A DNA stretch of 64,000 nucleotides from Bradyrhizobium diversitatis (GTDB lineage Bacteria; Pseudomonadota; Alphaproteobacteria; Rhizobiales; Xanthobacteraceae): positions 1 through 64,000 of the forward strand of contig NZ_JACEGD010000006.1 of assembly GCF_016031635.1 (NCBI RefSeq), given 5' to 3'. Position numbers and translations under genes: made by a program. Below, piece after piece: positions 16,906-25,362 of this stretch (position 1 is the stretch's first letter; each line of letters begins with the position of its first letter). The notes under the pieces were generated by a model. It ran no database searches and had not been told where the DNA came from. It worked only from the letters and a program-made list of their open reading frames with translations.

Positions 16906-17916
16906 CTATGGCCGCCGTACGCTGCAGATTCCGTTCGGGATCGGGGCGAGGCTTGCGGCATATTGCATGTCCAGGAAGCCGGCCCGCCAGCGCTGCGCCA
17001 TGGCTGCCTCCGACAGATCGAACGACTTTTCGGGACCAGCTTCCTCGCGGCCCGGGCGATAGCTCAGGAGATAGACCTCGTCGTCGTAATCAAGGTCCTG
17101 AAGCTCGGCGCGGAGCTGACGGGCTTCCAGGGCGTAGCCAAGGCGCTGGAAGGTCTGGTTGCCGAAGGTCAGGTCGCTCTTGCGTTCGGCCGCAGCCTCG
17201 AGCCCGTCCGGGACCTTGCCGTCGCGCGGAAAGAGATCGATGACATACAGGCGGAGCGGGCCCGCAGTTTCCAGGATCGGGTCGAAAGGCGCGTTCAGCG
17301 CGAACCCGCCATCGCCGAGCCACCGGCCGGCGATCTGCACCGGAGCGAATTCAGGGAGGAATCCGCAGCTGGCCAGGATATGGTCCATTTCGATCCGCTG
17401 CGACGACGAGTCGAACAGCACGGCATCGCCGCTTTCGAGGTCCGTGGCGCAGATCGTGATGCGCGGATCGCCGCCGTTCAGGCGTCCGAAATCGATCAGC
17501 TGGTGGAGGCGTTCGCGGGTCGGGCCGAGATCGTAGAGGCCGCCGAAGTGAGATGCCGGGATCGGGAGGCGGGGATGGAAGAAACCGGCATGACCGAGGA
17601 GGCGAGTGTTGATCGAGCTGAACCAGGCGAAGAGATGGCGGCCGGCGTTCGGTATCGCAGGCGCGCGATCCGTCCCGTGCCAGTAGCTCCGCAGGTTACG
17701 CAGCCGATCGCCGCTCGGGCTTCCCGCGATCAGTGCCGCCGTGATGGCACCTGCCGATGAACCGGTCACCCAGTCGATCGGCGATCGAAGAGAGCTGAGC
17801 GCTTCAAACACGCCGGCATGATACGCACCGAGGCCGAGACCACCGGAGAAGGCGACAGCGGTGAGCGGAAGCTCGGCTGCCATTGCGCCGCCCGGCTCGG
17901 CGCCACGATCAGGCAA
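16906..17916 (-). CDS. Patatin-like phospholipase family protein
   Basis: Serine acyl hydrolase of 336 residues. The patatin glycine loop is SGGLGLGAYHAG (about 24-35), the nucleophile elbow is GSSAG with Ser54, and the catalytic Asp lies in WLGDGGF (about residue 197), giving the Ser-Asp dyad of the family. There is no signal peptide, so it is probably cytoplasmic or a secreted effector by another route. The start may be TTG 17916, which has GGAGG five bases upstream, or the ATG at 17883, which lacks one. The gene converges on the TonB receptor with 34 bases between stops. Lipid substrate unknown. Confidence 0.88.
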   Translation of the reverse strand: MPDRGAEPGGAMAAELPLTAVAFSGGLGLGAYHAGVFEALSSLRSPIDWVTGSSAGAITAALIAGSPSGDRLRNLRSYWHGTDRAPAIPNAGRHLFAWFSSINTRLLGHAGFFHPRLPIPASHFGGLYDLGPTRERLHQLIDFGRLNGGDPRITICATDLESGDAVLFDSSSQRIEMDHILASCGFLPEFAPVQIAGRWLGDGGFALNAPFDPILETAGPLRLYVIDLFPRDGKVPDGLEAAAERKSDLTFGNQTFQRLGYALEARQLRAELQDLDYDDEVYLLSYRPGREEAGPEKSFDLSEAAMAQRWRAGFLDMQYAASLAPIPNGICSVRRP

Positions 17917-17952
17917 AACCGCCTCCGCTTGCCAGCCTGGACGTCAGGCTGA

Positions 17953-18186
17953 TCACCGGTATCCTCTGTAGTGGCGCGCATAGGCGTAGCGGGGATTGAT
18001 GCCGCAATAGGCGTTCGTTCCCGATGCGGTTGCCATGCACTGCGCGTAACTGGCGAACTGGCAGTTACCCGGATAGCCCCAGATCCGGCCCTGGAGGCAG
18101 TAGCGGTCTTGCGCCACCGCGGCTGTCGAAAAGCCGAAGCTCGTCAGGATCGACAGCGCGGCGGCAGCTATCAACAAAGGTCTCAT
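17953..18186 (-). CDS. DUF3551 family small exported protein (77 aa)
   Basis: A signal peptide (about 1-25, ending AAVAQ) is followed by a mature domain with the DUF3551 pattern: YCLQGRIWGYPGNCQF, then YAQCMATASGTNAYCGINPRY. Four cysteines in the mature part probably form two disulfides in the periplasm. ATG 18186 has GGAGG seven bases upstream; a longer upstream frame was rejected because it would bury the signal peptide. Many paralogues of this family occur in Bradyrhizobium genomes. The function is unknown. Confidence 0.82.
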   Translation of the reverse strand: MRPLLIAAAALSILTSFGFSTAAVAQDRYCLQGRIWGYPGNCQFASYAQCMATASGTNAYCGINPRYAYARHYRGYR

Positions 18187-18331
18187 CGAAACCTCCAATT
18201 TCGACAATGAACGCGGCCCGTGACCGGGTGTTCCAAGCTGATCAGTCCTCCGCCTCGGAGGCTTCACCATGCCTGGTCCCAGCACCCCGCAGTCCATGGC
18301 GTGCTGCGGACGACAGTCTAAAGCATAATCG

Positions 18332-18418
18332 GGAAAAGTGCGCAGAGGTTTTCCGAAAAGATCGTGCTTGAACAACAACCTGGAGCGTGATGACGATTCA
18401 TCCTCATCGCATCGCGCT
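18332..18418. repeat. Bradyrhizobium-type intergenic palindromic repeat after glgX
   Basis: Two imperfect hairpins lie next to each other: GGAAAA/TTTTCC (18332-18337 with 18349-18354) and AGCGTGATG/CATCGCGCT (18384-18392 with 18410-18418, one wobble position). From memory this sequence type is dispersed in many copies between genes in Bradyrhizobium; only one copy is in this window. It abuts the glgX stop, so the transcribed hairpin may also end or protect that message. Confidence 0.5.
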
Positions 18419-20656
18419 TCAGCCCGGAAGAGGTGTGTCGGCGATGTCCAGCAGGGCGCCGAGACCCTGCCGCAGGCGGCGCGTCGCGATGTTATCGTTG
18501 GCAAGGCCCAACGTCAGCAGGGATCGCCCGGTCACCGCGTAGGCGTGCCCGAACTCGAATTCGGCCATGGGCGCGTCAGGCCGATTGGTGTCGATCAGGC
18601 CCAGCCAGCTGCGGCCGTCGGTGACCTCCGGCAGGGTGAAGTTCACGACGTCGTGGTGCGCGTTGTAGACCAGCAGCATGGTCGCATCCGAGCCCCGGCG
18701 CTTGATCCCGGTCTCCTGCGCGCGGCCGTCGAGCAGCATCCCGAAGCATTTGGCATTGCCGTCCTGCCACTGCTCCGTCGTCATCTCCTCGCCGGAGGGC
18801 GAGAGCCAGGTGACGTCCTTGACGTCGAGTTCCTCGTTGTGCGAGCCGACCAGGAAGCGGCTGCGGTAGAGGATGGGAAAGGCCTTGCGGGTGGCAATCA
18901 GCTTGCGCACGAACTCGCGCAGGCTGCGGCCGTTCGCGGTGATGCCCATCCAGCTGAGCCAGGTGGTCTCGTTGTCCTGGGCGTAAGCATTGTTGTTGCC
19001 GTTCTGGGTGTGCCCGAACTCGTCGCCGGCGAGCAGCATGGGCGTGCCGTGCGACAGCAGCATCGTCGCCAGCAGATTCCGCTTCTGGCGCTCGCGCAAG
19101 CCGGTGATCTCCGGATCGTCGGTCGGCCCCTCGGCGCCGCAGTTCCAGGAATGGTTGTTGCTGTGACCATCGCGATTGTCCTCGCCATTCGCCTCGTTGT
19201 GCTTGTCGTTGTAGGAGACGAGATCGTTCAGGTTGAAACCGTCATGGGCCGTGACGAAGTTGACACTGGCCCAGGGCCGCCGCCCGCGCTTGTTGAAGAG
19301 GTCGCCGGATCCCGATACGCGCTTGGCAAAGTCGGCCAGCGTGCCCGGGTCGCCCTTCCAGAAGGCGCGCACCGTGTCCCTGAACTTGTCGTTCCACTCG
19401 GCCCAGCCGGGCGGAAACTGGCCGACCTGGTAGCCTCCGGGACCGATGTCCCAGGGCTCCGCGATCAGCTTGACGCTGGAGAGCACGGGATCCTGGCGGC
19501 AGGCATCGAGGAAGCCGCCGCCTTCATCGAAGCCATAGGGTTCGCGCGCAAGGATGGTGGCGAGATCGAAACGGAAGCCGTCGACCCGCATCTCGGTCGC
19601 CCAGTAGCGGAGGGAATCGGCGACGAGCTGAAGCACGCGCTGATGCGAAAGATTGACGGTGTTCCCCGTGCCGGTGTCGTTGATGTAGTAGCGCTTCTGG
19701 TCCGGCAGCAGGCGGTAGTAGCTGGCATTGTCGATGCCCTTGAACGACAGGGTCGGGCCGAGCTCGTTGCCTTCCGCGGTGTGATTGTAGACGACGTCGA
19801 GAATGATCTCGATGCCATGGGCGTGAAACTGGTTGACCATGGCCTTGAACTCGTTCGCGGCCGGCGTCTTGAGGTAACGCGGATCAGGCGCGAAGAAGGC
19901 GATGGAATTGTAGCCCCAGTAGTTGCGCAGGCCTTTCTCGACGAGATAGCTGTCGTCGACGAAGGCGTGGATCGGCAGCAACTCGGCGCTGGTGATGCCC
20001 AGCGAGCGCAAGTAAGCCGGGACTTCCGAATGTGCCAGGCCCGAGAACGTGCCGCGGTCACCTTCCGGCACCAGCGGATGCAGCTGGGTAAACCCCTTGA
20101 CGTGCATCTCGTAGACGATCGTCCGCTCCCAAGGCACTTCCGGCTTGCGCGATGCGCCCCAGGTGAAGGCGGGATCGATCACGCGGCACTTCTGCATCAA
20201 CGGCGCGCTGTCGCGTTCGTCGTAGGAGAGATCCTTGTCGGCATGGTCGAGCCGGTAGCCGAACAGCTCCGGTCCCCAGCGGAGCTGGCCGACCAGCTGC
20301 CTGGCGTAGGGATCGAGCACGAGCTTGTTGGGATTGAAGCGGTGGCCGGCGTCGGGCTCGTAAGGGCCATGGACTCGGTAGCCGTAGACGGTCCCGGGGC
20401 GGGCGGAAGGCAGATAGCCGTGCCAGACTTCGTCGGTATATTCGGGAAGCTCGATACGCTCGAGCTCGGTTTCACCGGTGTCGTCGAACAGGCAGAGCTC
20501 GACCTTGGCGGCGTGAGCCGAAAACAGCGCGAAATTGACGCCGAGCCCATCCCAGGTGGCGCCCAGCGGGAATGGTCTGCCCTCGGTGATCCGGGTGCGA
20601 CGCAGGCTCGAGGCCGCCCGCGTTAGGGCATCGTCCGACTGTACTGTTTGATCCAT
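18419..20656 (-). CDS. glgX: Glycogen debranching enzyme (isoamylase-type)
   Basis: GH13 enzyme hydrolysing alpha-1,6 branches of glycogen limit dextrin; 745 residues, near the usual GlgX length. An N-terminal CBM48 domain (about 20-130, with PLGATWDGLGVNFALFS) is followed by the TIM barrel. Conserved regions are DVVYNHTAEGN, GFRFDLA with nucleophile Asp364, IAEPWD with acid/base Glu400, and FVTAHDG. A C-terminal beta domain ends the protein. The ATG at 20656 is preceded by GGGGGGAAGGA. Only 20 bases separate it from the DUF3606 gene on the same strand, so they may be co-transcribed. It is paired divergently with treZ, consistent with turning glycogen into trehalose. Confidence 0.95.
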   Translation of the reverse strand: MDQTVQSDDALTRAASSLRRTRITEGRPFPLGATWDGLGVNFALFSAHAAKVELCLFDDTGETELERIELPEYTDEVWHGYLPSARPGTVYGYRVHGPYEPDAGHRFNPNKLVLDPYARQLVGQLRWGPELFGYRLDHADKDLSYDERDSAPLMQKCRVIDPAFTWGASRKPEVPWERTIVYEMHVKGFTQLHPLVPEGDRGTFSGLAHSEVPAYLRSLGITSAELLPIHAFVDDSYLVEKGLRNYWGYNSIAFFAPDPRYLKTPAANEFKAMVNQFHAHGIEIILDVVYNHTAEGNELGPTLSFKGIDNASYYRLLPDQKRYYINDTGTGNTVNLSHQRVLQLVADSLRYWATEMRVDGFRFDLATILAREPYGFDEGGGFLDACRQDPVLSSVKLIAEPWDIGPGGYQVGQFPPGWAEWNDKFRDTVRAFWKGDPGTLADFAKRVSGSGDLFNKRGRRPWASVNFVTAHDGFNLNDLVSYNDKHNEANGEDNRDGHSNNHSWNCGAEGPTDDPEITGLRERQKRNLLATMLLSHGTPMLLAGDEFGHTQNGNNNAYAQDNETTWLSWMGITANGRSLREFVRKLIATRKAFPILYRSRFLVGSHNEELDVKDVTWLSPSGEEMTTEQWQDGNAKCFGMLLDGRAQETGIKRRGSDATMLLVYNAHHDVVNFTLPEVTDGRSWLGLIDTNRPDAPMAEFEFGHAYAVTGRSLLTLGLANDNIATRRLRQGLGALLDIADTPLPG

Positions 20657-20676
20657 CCTTCCCCCCGAATAGCCCG

Positions 20677-20958
20677 TCAGGACGTCGTCACGGTTGCCGC
20701 GACCTCGGTCGTGACCGGCTCGCCGGCGCTGGCCGAAGTGATCAACGCGGCGGCAGGCACAGCGACCGGCTTGGTCAGCACCTTGGCCCTTTGCAGAGCT
20801 GCCTCCTTGCTGATGGCCGGGATCGAATTGCCGATCCGCCCGACGATCGCGGTGAGCTCTGCGTCCGATAGTCCAAGGCGCTTCTTGAGCAGGCGCACCT
20901 GGGCGCGGTCGGTCACGTCGAGCTTGTTACGGATGGTCTGCGGTCTCGGGCGGCGCAT
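20677..20958 (-). CDS. DUF3606 domain protein (93 aa)
   Basis: The small DUF3606 helical domain is visible as KLDVTDRAQVRLLKKRLGLSDAELTAIVGRIGNS, a helix-turn-helix-like fold without known DNA binding. The rest is an Ala/Val/Thr-rich tail. The start at ATG 20958 (MRRPRPQTIRNK) is chosen over the longer frame because GGAG lies upstream and the family begins there. It lies directly upstream of glgX on the same strand. DUF3606 genes often sit in general stress regulons; a GGAAC element upstream is noted under rejected items. Function unknown. Confidence 0.7.
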   Translation of the reverse strand: MRRPRPQTIRNKLDVTDRAQVRLLKKRLGLSDAELTAIVGRIGNSIPAISKEAALQRAKVLTKPVAVPAAALITSASAGEPVTTEVAATVTTS

Positions 20959-21103
20959 GGCGGCGGCTCCTGTCTGGAACGCTAACCGTTGCGCCAGTGA
21001 TTCCGTTCCCTGCGTGCTGCAAATGTCCGGCGTCGCCGCCACCGAGGAACGAACGCTCATGGCTCCGCTTTGTCGCCCCGACGCTTGCAAGCGATCTTGA
21101 AGC

Positions 21104-22972
21104 ATGCCGAGGCGCAGGGCATGCAGGCGAAAGGGAACGGGCTTGAGGCAAACACTGGGAACGGCCGAGCAGAGCCGGCGCCACGGCCCACAGGTCCTCG
21201 ATCATGGGGTCTCGTTCAACCTGTGGGCGCCTACGGCCCGATCGGTCGAACTGCTCGAAGTCGGCCAGTCGCCCCGCGGGATGCCGCGCGACGACGACGG
21301 CTGGTATCAACTGCTGAGCCCGACCGCGCGTGCCGGCACGCGCTATCAGTTCAGGATCAACGAAGGTCTCGTCGTTCCCGATCCCGCCTCGTTCTTCCAG
21401 CCGGACGACGTCGGTGCGCCCAGCGAGGTGATCGATACGGCTGCGCTGAGGGACCCGGTTCTCTACCCGGGCCGTCCCTGGGCGGAGGCCGTGATCTACG
21501 AGCTGCATGTCGGCACCTTCAGCGAGGAGGGCACCTATGCCGGCGTCGAGAAGAGGCTGTCTTATCTGCGCGATCTCGGCATCACCGCCATCGAGCTGAT
21601 GCCGCTCAACGACGTCCCCGGCCGGCACAATTGGGGCTATGACGGCGTGCTCCTGAACGCGCCGAATGCCCGCTATGGCCGGCCGGAGGATCTCAAGCGG
21701 CTGCTGCGGGCCGCGCATGCCCTCGACATCATGGTTTATCTCGATGTCGTCTATAACCATTTCGGGCCGCAGCTGAACTATCTGCATCTTTATGCGGAGA
21801 ACTTCTTCACGGCGCGCCACACCACGGGCTGGGGGCCTGCCGTCAATCTCGAAGGACCCGACGGCGCTTTCGTGCGCGGGTTTCTGATCGAGAATGCGCT
21901 GATGTGGCTGCGCGATTATGGCTTCGACGGGCTGCGGTTCGATGCGGTCCACGCGCTGAAGGACGATTCCGAGCGGCATTTCCTGATCGAGCTGGCCGAG
22001 ACCGTGCGCAGTCAGCTCGGGGGCCGGCACGTCCATCTGATGCTGGAGAACGAGGCCAATCAGGCGCACCTGCTCGCGCGTTCGCAGGGACGGGCGAGGT
22101 ATTACGACGCGCAGTGGGGTGACGATTTTCACAACGCGCTCCACGTCCTGCTCGCGGGCGAGGACGAAGGCTATTACCGGGCCTTCGCCGACAAGCCGCT
22201 CGAACATCTCGCGCGATCCCTGACCGAGGGCTTTGCCTATCAGGGCGAGGTTTTTCCCCTGCACGAGGCGCCGCGCGGCGAGCCGAGCGCGCATCTGCCG
22301 CCCGAAGCGACCATCTTCTTCGCCCAGAACCACGACCAGGTCGGCAACCGCGCCTTTGGGGAGCGGCTGTCCCGATTGGTCGGCCCGGACAAGCTGGAGC
22401 TCGCCCTGGCGCTGGTCCTGCTGAGCCCGCATATTCCGATGCTGTTCATGGGTGAGGAAGCGGCAGCCGACACGCCCTTCCTGTTCTTTGCAGACTGGAC
22501 GGGCGAAGCGGCCGAGCTGACACGGGACGGCCGCCGCAGGGAGTTTTCGCATTTCAAGGCTTTCGCAACTCCCGAAACGCGCGCCAGAATCCCGGACCCG
22601 TGCGACGAAGGAACCTTCCTGGCTTCAAAGCTGGACTGGACAAGCATCGACCAATCAGCCGCTGGCGCGAGGTTTCGAGCGCTGACGGCGCAGTTACTGA
22701 CGATCCGGCGCGAGAAGATCGTGCCGCTGATCAAACGTGGGTTCGTTTCGGCGCAGCGACAATTGCTCGGCACGGATCCCCGCATGGGCGGCGTGGATGT
22801 GCGCTGGCAGACGGAGCAGGGCGACGTCCTGCAGATCGTCGCCAATTTCGCCGACCACGAACTGCCGATGCCGCCGCTGGTCGAGGGCGAAAGCCTGTGG
22901 CGATTGCGCGCTCATGTCGCCGGAGGACTTGGGCCCGGCGACATGATCGTGCGGCTTGGCCGCAAGCGCTGA
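21104..22972 (+). CDS. treZ: Malto-oligosyltrehalose trehalohydrolase
   Basis: GH13 enzyme releasing trehalose from maltooligosyltrehalose, the second step of the TreY-TreZ pathway. Order: N-terminal CBM48-like domain (FNLWAPTARSVELLEVG), then the barrel with AVIYELHVGTFSEEGTY, DVVYNHFGPQ, GLRFDAVHAL (nucleophile Asp280), LMLENEAN (acid/base Glu315) and FAQNHDQVGNRA, then a C-terminal beta domain; about the usual length. The start is uncertain. ATG 21104 lacks a ribosome binding site, and a TTG about 13 codons inside (LRQTLGTAEQ) has a purine-rich AAAGGGAACGGG before it. It is divergent from the DUF3606-glgX pair. The partner enzyme TreY is not in the window. Confidence 0.92.
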   Translation: MPRRRACRRKGTGLRQTLGTAEQSRRHGPQVLDHGVSFNLWAPTARSVELLEVGQSPRGMPRDDDGWYQLLSPTARAGTRYQFRINEGLVVPDPASFFQPDDVGAPSEVIDTAALRDPVLYPGRPWAEAVIYELHVGTFSEEGTYAGVEKRLSYLRDLGITAIELMPLNDVPGRHNWGYDGVLLNAPNARYGRPEDLKRLLRAAHALDIMVYLDVVYNHFGPQLNYLHLYAENFFTARHTTGWGPAVNLEGPDGAFVRGFLIENALMWLRDYGFDGLRFDAVHALKDDSERHFLIELAETVRSQLGGRHVHLMLENEANQAHLLARSQGRARYYDAQWGDDFHNALHVLLAGEDEGYYRAFADKPLEHLARSLTEGFAYQGEVFPLHEAPRGEPSAHLPPEATIFFAQNHDQVGNRAFGERLSRLVGPDKLELALALVLLSPHIPMLFMGEEAAADTPFLFFADWTGEAAELTRDGRRREFSHFKAFATPETRARIPDPCDEGTFLASKLDWTSIDQSAAGARFRALTAQLLTIRREKIVPLIKRGFVSAQRQLLGTDPRMGGVDVRWQTEQGDVLQIVANFADHELPMPPLVEGESLWRLRAHVAGGLGPGDMIVRLGRKR

Positions 22973-22999
22973 CGAAGAGACGAGGTCAGCGCTCTGCGG

Positions 23000-24418
23000 C
23001 TAGCTGCCGGCACGGCTCGCGACCGCCGGTGTGGGCGAGGTCGCGAACTTGCCGAGCCCGAGATAGACCAGGCCCGCCACACCGATCCCGAACAGCCAGC
23101 TCAGATCGGCGCCGCCGAGAAGATTGATCGAGATCGGCCCCTGCAGCGCGCTGACGAGGCCGTCCTGCACCAGCCATCCGGAAACGAGGCCGGCGAAGAA
23201 CGCGATCATGCCGGCCCAGTTGATGTCGCCATAGGCGCTGCTCTCCGGCGACCGGTAGAGCTCGGCCACCTCGATCTTGCCCTTGCGCTTGATGAAGAAG
23301 TCGGCGAGCACCACGCCGGCCCACGGGCTCATCCACAACAGCAGGCTGATCATCCAATGGTCGAACGCCTTCGCGAACGACGGCGCGAAGATGAAGTAGA
23401 GGGTAACCAGATAGCCGGCGACGCCGACGATGACGGTGAGCCAAAAGCGCGAGAGTTTCAGCCCCGCGCTCAGGGCCGCCAGCGCCGCCGAATAGACGTT
23501 GAGAATGTTGGTGGCGATCGGGCCGTGCAGCACCATCAACAGGACCAGGATGCTGACGGGACCGCCGAACACCGCGCTGACCATCTTGGCAGGGTCGGTG
23601 TCCAGCGTCGTCGAGGCAATGGTCGCGCCGAGAATGCCGAGCCAGACCGTCGGCACGAACATGCCGACATAGCTGTACCAGAACACGGCCTTCGATGGCG
23701 TGGAGCGCGGCACGAAGCGCGAATAGTCGGAGGCCCAGGTGACCCAGGAGATGCCCCAGCCGACACCGATCGCGGTCATGAGCATCGTCAGCGTCGCAAG
23801 ATGCGCACCTGCTGGCAGCGAGGTGGTCAGGCTCCAGTTGACGACGCCGGGCCGCGTCCAGGCCAGCACGCTCATCAGCACCATGATGGCGATGGTCGGC
23901 GGCACCGTGTACTTCTCGAAGGTGCGGATCGCGTAGAAGCCGTAGACGCCGATCATCACCTGCACCGCCATCACCAGCGTGATGACGACGAGCTCGATCA
24001 GCCAGGTGTCGGGAATACCGAACTGGCCGAGGATGCCCATCGAGACCTTGACCGGGAAATAGGTGTTCACGCCGATCCAGCCCAGCGTCATCAGGAACAT
24101 CAGGATGCTCGGCAGGTAGGCGCCGCGGACGCCGAAGGCGGACCGGCTCAGCACCATCTGGTTGACGCCGGTCTTGTGTCCCATCACGGTGAAAGTCGCG
24201 AAGATCGCGCAGCCGACGATGTTGCCGAGCACGATGACCGCGATCGTCTCCATCAGGCCGAGCTTGAGGATGATGCCGAGCGCGCCGAGCGCCCAGTTCA
24301 CCGGCGCGATGTTGGCGCCGGCCCAGATCCACATCTGCTGCGGCCCGCTGGAGTCCCGGTCCGCGTCGGGAATTGGCTCGATGCTGTGAATATCAGCGCG
24401 AAGTTCGGAATCCGTCAT
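23000..24418 (-). CDS. NCS1-family nucleobase/cytosine-type permease
   Basis: Inner-membrane transporter of 472 residues with about twelve hydrophobic helices. It matches the NCS1 (CodB/purine-cytosine permease) family: WIWAGANIAPVNWALGALG in helix 1, the polar kink SRSAFGVRGAYLPS, and the cation-site region WVTWASDYSRFVP. Substrates of the family are nucleobases, hydantoins, allantoin and related nitrogen ring compounds, taken up with H+ or Na+. ATG 24418 is chosen over a TTG four codons upstream because GGGGGA precedes it. One copy of an 18-bp palindrome lies 12 bases upstream of the start, and two more lie in front of the amidohydrolase gene, so the permease probably shares its regulator and substrate pathway. 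Confidence 0.9.
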   Translation of the reverse strand: MTDSELRADIHSIEPIPDADRDSSGPQQMWIWAGANIAPVNWALGALGIILKLGLMETIAVIVLGNIVGCAIFATFTVMGHKTGVNQMVLSRSAFGVRGAYLPSILMFLMTLGWIGVNTYFPVKVSMGILGQFGIPDTWLIELVVITLVMAVQVMIGVYGFYAIRTFEKYTVPPTIAIMVLMSVLAWTRPGVVNWSLTTSLPAGAHLATLTMLMTAIGVGWGISWVTWASDYSRFVPRSTPSKAVFWYSYVGMFVPTVWLGILGATIASTTLDTDPAKMVSAVFGGPVSILVLLMVLHGPIATNILNVYSAALAALSAGLKLSRFWLTVIVGVAGYLVTLYFIFAPSFAKAFDHWMISLLLWMSPWAGVVLADFFIKRKGKIEVAELYRSPESSAYGDINWAGMIAFFAGLVSGWLVQDGLVSALQGPISINLLGGADLSWLFGIGVAGLVYLGLGKFATSPTPAVASRAGS

Positions 24419-24430
24419 GACATCCCCCAA

Positions 24431-24448
24431 TACGAAGCACGCTTCGCA
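24431..24448. promoter_or_regulatory. MarR-type operator copy 3, before the permease
   Basis: TACGAAGCACGCTTCGCA differs at two positions from the perfect palindrome at 25303-25320. It lies directly upstream of the permease start and would overlap its promoter or leader. Binding by the adjacent MarR regulator is inferred from repetition and position. Confidence 0.7.
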
Positions 24449-24684
24449 TCACCGCAGCATAAATCGTGCCATGGAATTGCGGGGCGGCCGAGCGGGCGGG
24501 CGTCGATGCCGGGGGTCATGCGCATCGCGCCGGATGCGATTGCGTTTTCAAGCGTTGGCCGATCTTGCGCGAGCGTACGCTTCGGCATGTCTGCCGCGCC
24601 GGCGAGAGGCGGGCGATGTTGCTCGGCCGGGCAGCGGTACGATGATAAATTGAGCAGCCCAACTCAAAAGCGCAGCACTGGCTC

Positions 24685-25179
24685 CTAATCGAATACGGCA
24701 GCAGCGCTGTCGCGACTGGGATGGCCGGCCACGATGCGCTGCATCATGTCGATGAAAAGCGCCTGCTCCCGCGGGATCAAATCGCCGAGCGTCGCACGAT
24801 GCGCCCGCCGCGCCGCGCCCTCGATCTTGACCAGCAGCGCGGCTCCGGCCGGTGTCAGTCGGCACAGCCGGGCCCGGCGATCGTCCTTGTTCACTGCGCG
24901 CTCGACCAGGTTGCGGGCGGCGAGCCGCTTCAAGGCGCCGGTCGTCGTGGTGCGATCGAGGGCGATATCGGCCGCTAAAGTGGTCTGATCGGCGGTTTCA
25001 CGCACCGCCAGCGCCGAAAGCAGACTGTATTGCAGCGGCGTGACCTCGAATTCGCCGCAGGCCTCCTGAAACAGCGCGACGTGGATCTGGTGCAGCCGGC
25101 GGATCAGATAGCCGGGCCGTTCCGACAAGGGCCAGGGGCGGTGCCTCGTCCCGCCGCGACGTGTCTTCGCCTGCCGCAA
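24685..25179 (-). CDS. MarR-family transcriptional regulator
   Basis: Winged-helix repressor of about 165 residues. The MarR fold is visible: helix 1 YLIRRLHQIHVALFQEA, VTPLQYSLLSALA, recognition region LDRTTTTGALKRLAARNLVER, and wing VNKDDRRARLCRLTPAG. MarR proteins usually repress neighbouring catabolic or transport genes until an aromatic or acidic ligand binds. The preferred start is the TTG at 25179, which has GGGAGAG five bases before it; a TTG at 25194 is the longer alternative. It lies between the permease (same strand) and the divergent amidohydrolase, and palindromic sites occur before both. The ligand is presumably the compound metabolised by this cluster. Confidence 0.9.
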   Translation of the reverse strand: MRQAKTRRGGTRHRPWPLSERPGYLIRRLHQIHVALFQEACGEFEVTPLQYSLLSALAVRETADQTTLAADIALDRTTTTGALKRLAARNLVERAVNKDDRRARLCRLTPAGAALLVKIEGAARRAHRATLGDLIPREQALFIDMMQRIVAGHPSRDSAAAVFD

Positions 25180-25268
25180 TGCACACTCTCCCAAGCCGAA
25201 ACCCTGCCGCGCTTAGCTCGATTCGAGTGCGCCTGCCACATCAGGATCATGGCACGATGCTTGCTTTT

Positions 25269-25322
25269 GTCAAAATGCGAAGCATGCTTCGTAATGTCAA
25301 AATACGAAGCATGCTTCGTAAT
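25269..25322. promoter_or_regulatory. Tandem 27-bp repeat with two palindromic operators
   Basis: Two direct repeats of 27 bp, 25269-25295 and 25296-25322, differ at one base. Each starts GTCAAAAT and carries an 18-bp palindrome: TGCGAAGCATGCTTCGTA (25276-25293) and the perfect TACGAAGCATGCTTCGTA (25303-25320). They lie between the divergent MarR and amidohydrolase genes, ending 40 bases before the amidohydrolase ATG. The 27-bp period (about 2.5 helical turns) would place two dimers on nearly opposite faces. Recognition by the adjacent MarR protein is inferred. Confidence 0.8.
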
Positions 25323-25362
25323 TCGGGCGAAGCCGTCGCCCGCGCGAGAAGAGGAGAGCACC

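Noticed and set aside
18187..18331. Possible extra small gene between the DUF3551 protein and glgX
   Set aside because: Only short frames without ribosome binding sites; the region is explained as leader of the DUF3551 gene plus an intergenic repeat.
20959..21060. GGAAC element that could be an EcfG-type general stress promoter for the DUF3606 gene
   Set aside because: On the minus strand GGAAC is followed after 17 bases by GGTT, not CGTT. One of the four -10 bases is wrong, so I do not call a promoter.
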